Of a DNA stretch of 64,000 nt, positions 1 through 6,780 are shown in pieces. The translations under genes were made by a program, and so were the position numbers. The notes beneath the pieces were generated by a model. That model was not told the origin of the DNA. It searched no databases and saw only the letters and a list, made by a program, of their open reading frames with translations. How positions within the stretch are numbered: the stretch's first letter is position 1; every line of letters starts with the position of its first letter. Source of the DNA: Dactylosporangium fulvum (GTDB lineage: Bacteria > Actinomycetota > Actinomycetes > Mycobacteriales > Micromonosporaceae); contig NZ_CP073720.1 in NCBI RefSeq assembly GCF_025137375.1, forward strand, positions 9,324,501 through 9,388,500. The letters run 5' to 3'.

Positions 1-255
1 GTTCTGCTGGCCAGTGTTGGGGGAAAGGTAGTGGACGTCGACGTAACGGGCGGGGGTCGTCGGCGTGAACGAGATCTGGGCCTGCGTCGCGTTCAACTGC
101 GTGACGCTCTGGGTGTAGTCCCCGGGTGCGGCGGCAGCTGGGCCACTGCTGCCGACAACGACCAGGACGACGGCGGACGCGGCGACGGCCAACTTGGCCA
201 GGCCGGCACGCCAGGGCGATTGATGTTGAACTGGGTCTCGACGGCTCCATTTCAT
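1..255 (-). CDS. Secreted glycoside hydrolase, N-terminal part (CBM56-like)
   Basis: This is the first 85 codons of a minus-strand gene that runs off the left edge. The ATG at 255 has a GGAGG ribosome site ten bases upstream. Residues 1-43 form a signal peptide: basic start (KWSRR), a hydrophobic core of Ala/Val/Leu, and an AAA-type cleavage site. The mature part begins GDYTQSVTQLNATQAQISF and continues to YVDVHYL, which resembles the N-terminal CBM56 beta-glucan-binding module found on actinobacterial beta-1,3-glucanases. The catalytic domain is outside the window, so the hydrolase class is inferred. A palindromic operator lies upstream. Family call from memory of the motif, moderately sure; secretion is clear. 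Confidence 0.7.
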   Translation of the reverse strand, partial: MKWSRRDPVQHQSPWRAGLAKLAVAASAVVLVVVGSSGPAAAAPGDYTQSVTQLNATQAQISFTPTTPARYVDVHYLSPNTGQQN

Positions 256-303
256 GGGGTGAACGCCTCCAAGCATCGAAATGCGGCGGGGTTGGGCGGC
301 GTG

Positions 304-325
304 ACGTGAGAGCGCTCTCTCACGT
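304..325. promoter_or_regulatory. LacI-type operator palindrome upstream of the glucanase gene
   Basis: Nine-base arms ACGTGAGAG and CTCTCACGT are perfect inverted repeats around a CGCT centre, and a 12-base perfect palindrome GAGAGCGCTCTC lies at 308-319. The GAGCGCTC core is the same as in actinobacterial LacI-family sites such as CebR and CelR boxes (TGGGAGCGCTCCCA). It sits about 50 bases upstream of the start codon at 255, where it could block the promoter until a sugar inducer binds the repressor. The repressor gene is not in the window. Confidence 0.7.
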
Positions 326-923
326 AGCGTGACAGTAGACTGGCAACGATGGCAACGGAAGAGTTACACGCCAGAAACATTTCGCCGGACATAAACCGAC
401 GTGAATCGACGATGCAGTCCGTTCGCTTCAGTCCGCGACCTCCGCGCCAGCCAAAGGGATGCCACAAGATCCGACACCCAAACGCTCAGCGGGAGTATGC
501 GAAGCCTGCGCGAAGCACCCCGAACCACCGACGGCGGACGATGTCCGAGGTCCCCAGCTGTACCGATCTTCAACAGGTGAGCGGCGCGACGACCCGAAGC
601 GAGGCGCGGCGGATCGGCGTCTTGTGCCGCAGGATCTCCTCCTCCCGCTGCACAACTACGGCGCCGTCGGCAGCGAGGTTCCGCCGCTCGTCAGTCCCGA
701 CAGAAAGAAAGCGATCTTCGACCAGAAGGACCTGTACACAAAGCCAGAAAGAAGGCCGAGGAGGAGCGCTTCCGCGGACAGCTTGAAGGCTAGCCAATTC
801 ACCCGCCCTTCCCCGAGCACTCCACTCGCCGCCGACCCCTGCTCTCCGCCGTTGACCCAGCCATGGAGACAGGGCCACGCGTAAGCAGGGGAAACCTGAA
901 CCCCCCGGAATGACGAAGTCTCG
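326..923. other. No confident gene; possible degraded coding stretch
   Basis: About 600 bases between the operator and the next gene hold only weak open frames. The best is a plus-strand frame from 459 to 884, where roughly 630-745 has high G or C at third positions and reads PQDLLLPLHNYGAVGSEVPP and on to KKAIFDQKDLYTK. It has no ribosome site, no recognised domain and an Arg/Pro/Ser-rich remainder. G+C is lower than in neighbouring core genes. It may be a remnant of a lost gene; nothing functional can be assigned. Confidence 0.3.
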
Positions 924-1469
924 TCACTCTTGACCTGCTCCACGCCATGGCGCCAGCGGTGACGAGGGGAAGATCACCGCGATGTTGTCGGCGGACGGCC
1001 CGAGGCGCCAGTCGGGAGCACGCGCCTCGCCCAGGTGGAGTCGTACGTCGCCGGGCCCGAAGCTAATCGTTGCGCCTGGACACCAGTATCCGTCGTCCCA
1101 AGGCTCGTAATGAAGACGAACGTCGCGCAAGGCCTCGCCGACGAAGTCCACCCAGCCGCTGCGACATGTCACGTCCCACACCGCCACGGCCGCGTCGGAA
1201 ACCACAGCGTTGCCGATCAACCGCTGCTCCCAGAACACCAGTCCCTCGGTCCAGCCGGGCGACTGCCACGTCACACCGAAGACCCGGCCGTCAGCGCATT
1301 CCAACTCGACACCATGGTCGATGGAGTCGAATCCGGCGTACCGCCAGGAGGGCCGGCTCCACTCCGCCTCGTCGACGATACGGCGAGGACCTTGATGCTC
1401 AGGGGCAACCTCTTCGCGGAGGTAGTCGATGTCGACGTACCGCACCGCACGAAGGGCCGAGCCGGCCAT
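924..1469 (-). CDS. Hypothetical protein, about 181 aa
   Basis: I do not recognise this protein. From the ATG at 1469 it reads MAGSALRAVRYVDIDYLREE and continues with a Trp-rich, acidic sequence containing VFGVTWQSPGWTEGLVFWEQ and the C-terminal phrase FPSSPLAPWR. It has no signal peptide or membrane segment and looks like a compact soluble protein. The composition is reminiscent of small immunity-like proteins of actinobacteria, but that is only a resemblance. The ATG lacks a well-spaced ribosome site; GTG codons seven and nine codons upstream are alternatives. It lies in an accessory stretch between repeats, which fits gene transfer. Confidence 0.55.
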   Translation of the reverse strand: MAGSALRAVRYVDIDYLREEVAPEHQGPRRIVDEAEWSRPSWRYAGFDSIDHGVELECADGRVFGVTWQSPGWTEGLVFWEQRLIGNAVVSDAAVAVWDVTCRSGWVDFVGEALRDVRLHYEPWDDGYWCPGATISFGPGDVRLHLGEARAPDWRLGPSADNIAVIFPSSPLAPWRGAGQE

Positions 1470-1635
1470 CCCCCCGAGCGTGATCCTCACGAACACGACG
1501 CTCACCCAGCGTGCGAGCGAACGACACCATCGGATCGGACACCGACACATTGTCGACGCCAACCGGAACCACGTCGCCCGAGTTTCGGCAGACGATCGAC
1601 CGCGGACAGGCAGGCCGACCCGAAAAGCGACGGCG

Positions 1636-1646
1636 TACTTGAACCC
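1636..1646. repeat. TACTTGAACCC direct repeat, copy 1
   Basis: An 11-base word TACTTGAACCC recurs three times in the same orientation, here and at 1802-1812 and 3476-3486, all within 2 kb and outside recognised genes. The surrounding bases of copies 2 and 3 are also similar. Confidence 0.6.
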
Positions 1647-1667
1647 GACGGAGCGCGCCACCCCGGG

Positions 1668-1812
1668 GTTTGAGGGGGTGTGGGTGGAGCAAAGCTCCCC
1701 ACCGGAGAGCGAGCGAAACGAGCGCGAGGAACCCGGAGCCACGAACGGCAGCGGCCCCTGCCCTGAAGCAGGGGCCGCCAGTAGCGGAGGCAACGGTGGC
1801 TTACTTGAACCC
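1668..1812. repeat. Diverged copy of the ssrA 3' flank, with TACTTGAACCC copy 2
   Basis: This stretch aligns, with many differences, to 4113-4262, the terminator plus 3' end of ssrA. Both have a GGGTGGAG-type first hairpin, a CGGAACC/CCGGAGCC section, a GCGGCCCC...GGGGCCGC hairpin, then AGTGGTGGAGG (ssrA) or AGTAGCGGAGG (here), and then a TTGAACCC or TCGAACCC element. Copy 2 of the direct repeat is at 1802-1812. It could be a decayed duplicated attachment site or a related family of terminators. Confidence 0.5.
1751..1778. terminator. Hairpin terminator-like element
   Basis: Arms GCGGCCCCTGC and GCAGGGGCCGC form a perfect 11-bp stem with a six-base loop. It lacks a T-run, as is common in high-GC actinobacteria. 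It matches the ssrA terminator at 4198-4225 almost base for base. No gene obviously ends beside it. Confidence 0.5.
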
Positions 1813-1934
1813 TCCATCGACGCAACGCCAAGGGGCCGCCGGCGGAACGGACCTCCTCGCAGACCGGAGCCGCTCCCGTCGCATATCGAAAGGCAAACCA
1901 TCGCGGAGCGAAAGCGACCTGATAGGCTCGCCGC

Positions 1935-3212
1935 ATGTCACGGTCGGATCTGATCCCCCGGCGTGCGACGTCGGCTGTCGTCGAGGCGCTGGCAGATACC
2001 CGTGTCGTGCTCGTGAACGGGGCCCGGCAGTCGGGCAAGAGCACACTCGTGCGTAGCGTGGCCGGCGATCGGGCCGCTGAATGGCGGGACCTCGATCTCC
2101 CTCAAGACCGGCAGTCGGCGCTCGAAGACCCCGTGGGCTTCGTTTCGTTTGAGGGCCTCATAGTCATCGACGAGATCCAGCGGGCGCCGGAGCTGCTGCT
2201 GGCCATCAAGGCCGACGTGGACGCGGACCCTCGGCCTGGTCGCTTTCTGCTCACTGGTTCATCCCGTTTGCTCGCACTCCGGGGCCTTCCTGACACTCTT
2301 CCCGGCCGGATGGAAACCATTGAACTCTGGCCATTCTCCCAAGGCGAGATCGACCGCACTCCGGACGGCTTCATCGACGCGGCCTTCCGGCTGGGGCCGA
2401 CCATCCGGCACGAGAGTGCGGTAACCCGGATCGACTATGCGGAAAGGGTCGTCCGCGGAGGACTGCCAGAGGCGGTCGCCCGCACCGACACGCGCCGCCG
2501 GGGCCGCTTCCTCGACTCCTACGTGCAGAATCTGATCGACCGAGAAGTGACTCAGCTGGCCGAGATCGAGCGAGCACCGCAGTTGACCACACTGATCCGC
2601 TTGCTCGCCGCGCGGTCCGGCCTTCTCGTTGCCGCCGGAAGTCTTGAGTCGGAACTTCAGCTGTCCCGTCCCACCATCGCGCGGTACATGCGGCTTCTTG
2701 AAGAGGTCTTCCTGATCAAGCGCATACCCGGCTGGTCACGCAACCTCGGCACCCGCGCCACCAGCACCGCCAAGCTCGTCTTCGTCGACTCGGGAATCGC
2801 CGCCCGCCTGCTCGCCCTGGACGGTCACGCGCTTCGCCGTCCCGGCGCCCCGTTCGGTCCGTTGCTCGAAGGCTTCGTGCTCTCCGAACTGGCCCGCCAG
2901 ACCACCTGGTCCCAGGAACTCGTCGACATCTACCACTACCGCGACCACAACAAAGTAGAGGTCGACGCAGTCCTGGAAAACCGCCAAGGCCAGGTCATCG
3001 GCATCGAGATCAAGGCGGCCTCGACCGTCAGATCCGAGGACTTCAACGGATTACGGCAACTCGCCACCAAACTCGACGATGACTTCGTCGCCGGCATCGT
3101 CCTCTACACCGGCACCACAACCCTGCCGTTCGGACCCAAACTCAGGGCGATGCCCGTAAGCGCCCTGTGGCAACTGGACCAGGAAGGACAACCCCCGCAG
3201 CGGGCTACCTGA
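1935..3212 (+). CDS. AAA ATPase with DUF4143 domain
   Basis: This 425-residue cytosolic protein has the AAA_14 plus DUF4143 architecture. Walker A is GARQSGKST near residue 30, Walker B is LIVIDEIQ near residue 77, and a LLTGSSR sensor-like motif follows near 107. The C-terminal half carries a winged-helix-like stretch (SRPTIARYMRLLEE) and a PD-(D/E)XK-like core, VEVDAVLEN followed by IGIEIKAA. Full length with all ATPase motifs intact. Function is unknown for the family; members are patchily distributed, often as lone genes in variable regions, and have been suggested to act on nucleic acids. Here it stands alone, with direct repeats on both sides. The ATG at 1935 has no strong ribosome site. 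Confidence 0.9.
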   Translation: MSRSDLIPRRATSAVVEALADTRVVLVNGARQSGKSTLVRSVAGDRAAEWRDLDLPQDRQSALEDPVGFVSFEGLIVIDEIQRAPELLLAIKADVDADPRPGRFLLTGSSRLLALRGLPDTLPGRMETIELWPFSQGEIDRTPDGFIDAAFRLGPTIRHESAVTRIDYAERVVRGGLPEAVARTDTRRRGRFLDSYVQNLIDREVTQLAEIERAPQLTTLIRLLAARSGLLVAAGSLESELQLSRPTIARYMRLLEEVFLIKRIPGWSRNLGTRATSTAKLVFVDSGIAARLLALDGHALRRPGAPFGPLLEGFVLSELARQTTWSQELVDIYHYRDHNKVEVDAVLENRQGQVIGIEIKAASTVRSEDFNGLRQLATKLDDDFVAGIVLYTGTTTLPFGPKLRAMPVSALWQLDQEGQPPQRAT

Positions 3213-3605
3213 ACGGCGAACGCCCCTGCGACACCCGGGAGTGACAGGCAACCCGCCACGGCGACGACCACCTCGACCAACCCGGAAGCTGCCGCAGGGG
3301 CGCGGGAAGGCGAAGCCCCCTCCGCTGTCAAGGGCAGACGCCCTGCGTGAGCAGGAGGCCTTCAACAGCGGAGCCGAGCCGACTCACCGCTCTACGGCCG
3401 TTGCACACGGTCGGGCACGCCAGTTTGCTCGCGGCACGACGCCATAGCCGAAACACTGCGGCGGTAACGATCGCCTACTTGAACCCGGCTACCTAAGCCT
3501 TCGTCGCGCTGGGCGTGACAAGGCATCGGTACTCAGCCCGAAATGCGAACGGCTGCGGACTGCGTTGCTGCACAAGCCGGCAATGGTTTTGTGGCCGCGA
3601 GGTCC
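3213..3605. other. Intergenic stretch with nested inverted repeats
   Basis: No gene is visible. The stretch holds CTCCGCTGT (3320-3328) paired with ACAGCGGAG (3365-3373), an inner AGGGC/GCCCT stem between them, and the third TACTTGAACCC copy at 3476-3486. After that copy comes CCTTCGTCGC (3498-3507), a word also found in the ssrA 3' part at 4260-4269. Confidence 0.5.
3476..3486. repeat. TACTTGAACCC direct repeat, copy 3
   Basis: Same 11-base word and orientation as 1636-1646 and 1802-1812. Upstream GGTAACGATCGCC resembles GGCAACGGTGGCT before copy 2, so copies 2 and 3 share about 25 bases loosely and enclose the DUF4143 gene. Confidence 0.6.
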
Positions 3606-3977
3606 CTAGAGCGGAGTCTCCTGATAGGTCGCCTCGCGCCAGTTCCCGTCCTGGCGCAGCCAGACCTCGCCGACGAGCACATCGCGGGGCACGGGCTTGT
3701 CTACGTAGGTGCCATCGAGCGTGCTGTGGAAGCTGATGAGCGCCTCCTCGGGGCCGAGCGGCGTCGTGGTCAGGTCGTCCGTCAGGTAGCTCCGGAAGGC
3801 GTAGTCGTTCAAGTGGTCGAGCAGCTGTGCGCGCCCGTCGAAGCGGGCATAGGACATGATCGAGACATGGTTGTCGGTGACGAGAGCTGCGACCTTGTCC
3901 CGGTTGTGCTCGATGAACGCGGTCCGCAGCTCGGCCACGGCAGTGGCCAACTCGCGATGCAAACGATCCTCCTGCAC
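3606..3977 (-). CDS. SnoaL-like / DUF4440 (NTF2-fold) protein
   Basis: A 123-residue soluble protein of typical single-domain NTF2-fold length. It opens with a helical stretch (LATAVAELRTAFIEHNRDKV), then a region like the cavity of ketosteroid-isomerase-type proteins (DGRAQLLDHLND), and ends with strands around VWLRQDGNWREA, the usual final strand of DUF4440 proteins. The start is a GTG at 3977 with GGGGG eight bases upstream. Substrate unknown: the fold serves small hydrolases, isomerases and binding proteins. It lies just downstream of the ssrA terminator and has no operon partner. Confidence 0.7.
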   Translation of the reverse strand: MQEDRLHRELATAVAELRTAFIEHNRDKVAALVTDNHVSIMSYARFDGRAQLLDHLNDYAFRSYLTDDLTTTPLGPEEALISFHSTLDGTYVDKPVPRDVLVGEVWLRQDGNWREATYQETPL

Positions 3978-4112
3978 GTTCGTACCCCCTTACTGTGGTC
4001 GGGCAGGCCCACGTCTCCTGACATCCCGAAGACACGACCGTCGGGACATAACGGGTGTAGTCCTACCCACCAGGACGCTGGGTAACGCGGTCCAACGTGT
4101 TCACAGGGCGGC

Positions 4113-4229
4113 TACGTTTGGGGGGCGTGGGTGAGTGGAGCCCCCCACTGGGGAGCAGGCGAAGCCTGCGCGGGAAATCCGGAACCACACATGGCAAGCG
4201 GCCCCCGCCGCGAAGCAGGGGCCGCCCAG
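4113..4229. repeat. ssrA 3' flank, counterpart of 1668-1812
   Basis: This flank of ssrA aligns to the copy at 1668-1812. It includes a GAGTGGAGC...GGGGAGC hairpin, GCAGGCGAAGCCTGC (a small perfect hairpin at 4155-4169), and the terminator. The pair spans about 2.4 kb, including the ATPase and SnoaL-like genes. Confidence 0.5.
4198..4225 (-). terminator. ssrA terminator
   Basis: Arms GCGGCCCCCGC and GCAGGGGCCGC form an 11-bp stem with one G-U wobble in the minus-strand RNA and a six-base loop. It lies four bases beyond the mature 3' end of tmRNA. Confidence 0.75.
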
Positions 4230-4603
4230 TGGTGGAGGTGCCGGGAATCGAACCCGGGTCCTTCGTCGCTTTGTTAGGACTTCTCCGAGCGCAGCTCGCT
4301 GTGCCTCTACTCGGCCCTACCGATCACACGAGCGAGTCGGTATGACGGGCCCAGTCGCGATTAATCTCACCGCACGAGCCCCGCGACGAGACTCGATTGG
4401 CCAGCCTTCTAGCTGATGCCGGTTACTGGGCCGAAGGCAATCCCAGACCGACAGATCTCATCCCTTACTTAGGCAGCAAGAGCGAGATCGGAGCGCTTGA
4501 AATTGGCGCTTATTGTTTTCCGACGACTGATTCACGAGACAACGTCGGCTTCCTCGGCTCGCTTCCCCTAACGCTGCGCACAAAGTCGAAACCAGTCACC
4601 CCC
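4230..4603 (-). ncRNA. ssrA: Transfer-messenger RNA (tmRNA)
   Basis: This 374-base RNA rescues stalled ribosomes together with SmpB. The 5' end GGGGGTG pairs with CACCTCC before the 3' CCA, forming the tRNA-like acceptor stem. The 5' domain has the conserved TGGTTTCGACTT, and the 3' end has the T-arm GGGTTCGATTCCC. The resume codon follows AATAAGC exactly as in Mycobacterium tuberculosis ssrA. The reading frame at about 4464-4502 encodes the tag ANFKRSDLALAA and then TAA. A TAAGAT box at 4651-4646 is a likely -10 element, giving a precursor about 36 bases longer at its 5' end. smpB lies upstream on the same strand. Confidence 0.96.
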
Positions 4604-4670
4604 GCGCGCGAGTGGTGTTGGCGTGCTGCACCACGCAGCCGCCCCATCTTACCCCCTCCACGCTCCAATA

Positions 4671-6167
4671 TCACTTCGGAACTGCGGTGCACGCCCGGCC
4701 GTCGATTGTGCAGGTGGTCGGCTCGTTGCGGGCTCCCAGGCCCTCGACCTCGAACGACACCTGGACCGAGCCGCCCGGCTTGACGGTTCGGGTCGCGTCG
4801 ACCGGGGTGAAGATCAACCGTAGGCCGGTGCGCGTCATCGCCGCGCCCGAGATGTTCCGTACGGACAGGTCCAATATCGGCAGCATGACCACAACCGTCC
4901 ACTCGTCGGCGGCCGCCGTGCCGGGGTTCGCGACGGTGATCGTCACGCGGTAGGAGGTCAGTTGCAGGTCCTCGGACCGGTACGTGGCGGTCAGTTGGGG
5001 CGGCGCCGGCGTGGTGCTCGGCTGGACGGCGCCCGGCGACGGGGCTGCCGGCGACAAGGAGTGCGACGTTGCCGGCACCACCGGCCCGGACGTCGATCTG
5101 GGTGACTTGTCGGCGTTCGGCACGCCGGGCATCGTGGCCTGCTCCGGCCCGGCCGCGCCCCCGCCCACCTGCGGCGGGTTCGCCGGGTGCGGAGCGGTCG
5201 CCTTGCCCACCAGCAGCGCGACCATCGCGATGAGCAGCAGCACCGCGGCGGCCGCCGCGACCGCCTGGCTGCGCCGGTCCGCGGACCAGTCGCGGCTCCG
5301 CGCCAGCCACGTCCAGCCGCTTCGCACCGCAGCCCCGCCACGAGCCACGAGACCGACCCGCGCGCTCCGCACCTCAAGGCCGTCCGAAGCCGGGCCGACC
5401 GACGAAGCGCCACCCGGAGCGGGGTCGGCCGAGGAGACACCGGATGAAGTGTCAAGGGCGCCCTCAGGCTCAGACCGCATGGCCGGCAGGCCCTGTGCGG
5501 GTCCGGCCACCGCCGTAGCCTCGTCGTCCGAGTCCGATGGTGTGACCTTCGCGACCCCCTTCGCCTGAGCGCCCAGCACCGCCGCCGCAAACCCGGGCAG
5601 CGCCGCCGTCGGGCGCGGGCCGGCCGTGGACCGCGCCTCCGAGCTCAACCTCGGCGCCGGCCGGCTCGACGCGTTCGCCTGCCGGGGCAGCCGGCTGAAC
5701 GGGCCGCCCTGGTTGCGCCACACCGTCGTGGTCCCGGTCTCGCCGTGCTCCCCCTCCGTCGCGGCCCTCGCCAGCGCCGTCTTGAAAGGACCTTCGAACA
5801 GGGAGCTGTACGTGCTGAGCAGCACCCGCCGCCGCATCGTCCCCTGCGGGCCGAGGAACCCGCTCTGTGTCATCGTCAACCGGCTGCCGGAGCCCAGCTC
5901 CGCGATGGTGAGCGCCACGACGGTGTGGAGGTTTTCCGCCACCCACCGCATGACTAGGCGATTCGGCGCATCGCTGATGACGATCTCACCCTCGACCGGG
6001 TCCTCGAGACCCTCCAGCCGCTCGGCACGGAACGTGAAGGTCCCGTCGTCGCGAACCATGAACCGGCTCGTCGGCAGCCAATCGGTGACCAGTCGGGCGG
6101 TCGTGAGTGCACGCCATACCAACACCGGTGGGTGCTCGAGGTCGACATCGACCCGAATCTCGGTCAC
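4671..6167 (-). CDS. SRPBCC domain - transmembrane - CBM2-like fusion protein
   Basis: A 498-residue protein with three parts. Residues 1-135 are an SRPBCC (AHSA1/polyketide cyclase-like) ligand-binding domain. It opens MTEIRVDVDLEHPPVLVWRA and includes LVMRWVAENLHTVVALTIAE. Residues 150-300 are a low-complexity Ala/Pro/Ser linker. One transmembrane helix follows at about 301-321 (AVAAAAAVLLLIAMVALLV), then a Pro/Ser/Thr spacer. Residues 391-498 are a beta domain resembling CBM2 (SYRVTITVANPG, DEWTVVVMLP, KPGGSVQVSFE, and a TCTIDGRAC end). The topology implies SRPBCC inside and the CBM-like domain outside. The start is GTG at 6167 with TATAGT six bases upstream, suggesting a leaderless mRNA. 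It sits between smpB and ssrA. Function unknown. Confidence 0.8.
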   Translation of the reverse strand: MTEIRVDVDLEHPPVLVWRALTTARLVTDWLPTSRFMVRDDGTFTFRAERLEGLEDPVEGEIVISDAPNRLVMRWVAENLHTVVALTIAELGSGSRLTMTQSGFLGPQGTMRRRVLLSTYSSLFEGPFKTALARAATEGEHGETGTTTVWRNQGGPFSRLPRQANASSRPAPRLSSEARSTAGPRPTAALPGFAAAVLGAQAKGVAKVTPSDSDDEATAVAGPAQGLPAMRSEPEGALDTSSGVSSADPAPGGASSVGPASDGLEVRSARVGLVARGGAAVRSGWTWLARSRDWSADRRSQAVAAAAAVLLLIAMVALLVGKATAPHPANPPQVGGGAAGPEQATMPGVPNADKSPRSTSGPVVPATSHSLSPAAPSPGAVQPSTTPAPPQLTATYRSEDLQLTSYRVTITVANPGTAAADEWTVVVMLPILDLSVRNISGAAMTRTGLRLIFTPVDATRTVKPGGSVQVSFEVEGLGARNEPTTCTIDGRACTAVPK

Positions 6168-6173
6168 GGACGG

Positions 6174-6179
6174 ACTATA
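6174..6179 (-). promoter_or_regulatory. -10 box of a probable leaderless promoter
   Basis: TATAGT on the minus strand ends six bases before the GTG at 6167, and no ribosome site is present. This spacing places transcription start at or next to the start codon. Confidence 0.6.
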
Positions 6180-6236
6180 GGGCTTCTACGAATTGCTCGC
6201 ATTACGGCCGAGTGCTACTCAGCCAAGCGTGGAGAT

Positions 6237-6716
6237 CTACTCAGCTCTGCCCTTGTTGCGGCGGCCCATAACGCGAGAAATCTCCCGGTCGGCGTCACGT
6301 TTCGCCAATGTCTGGCGCTTGTCGTACGACTTCTTGCCACGCGCCAGCCCGAGCTCAACTTTGGCCCATCCGTCGGAGAAATAGACCGACAACGGCACGA
6401 GCGTCAGACCGCTCTCCCGCACCTTCATCCCGATGCGGTCGATCTCCTGGCGCTTCAGCAGCAGTTTCCGGACACGGCGGGGCGGATGGTTGGTCCAGGT
6501 TCCCATCGTGTACTCGGGGATGTGCATCGCATGCAGGAAGACCTCGCCGTCGGAGATCTGGCCGAACGCGTCGACCAGCGAGGCGCGGCCGGCCCGCAGC
6601 GACTTGACCTCGGTGCCGGTCAGCGCGACGCCGGCCTCGAACGTGTCGAGGATCTCGTAGTCGTGGCGCGCCTTCCGGTTGGACGCGACCACCTTGCGTC
6701 CCTTTTCGCGCGGCAT
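6237..6716 (-). CDS. smpB: SsrA-binding protein SmpB
   Basis: SmpB binds tmRNA and delivers it to stalled ribosomes for trans-translation. The 159-residue product shows the family signatures ARHDYEILDTFEAGVALTG, EVKSLRAG, and the basic C-terminal tail GKKSYDKRQTLAKRDADREI. The start at 6716 is preferred because GGAGG lies just upstream, inside an earlier in-frame ATG at 6728. A TAATCT box at 6759-6754 may be the -10 element. The partner RNA ssrA lies 1.6 kb downstream on the same strand, separated by the SRPBCC fusion gene. Confidence 0.97.
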   Translation of the reverse strand: MPREKGRKVVASNRKARHDYEILDTFEAGVALTGTEVKSLRAGRASLVDAFGQISDGEVFLHAMHIPEYTMGTWTNHPPRRVRKLLLKRQEIDRIGMKVRESGLTLVPLSVYFSDGWAKVELGLARGKKSYDKRQTLAKRDADREISRVMGRRNKGRAE

Positions 6717-6780
6717 CGACCCCTCCAACAGCTGACCAGATCAGGACGATTGAAGATTACCGCGCCGGGCAAGGCCGATT

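Noticed and set aside
4230..4262. A separate tRNA gene on the minus strand
   Set aside because: The T-arm and CCA belong to the tRNA-like end of tmRNA; no D- or anticodon arm is present.
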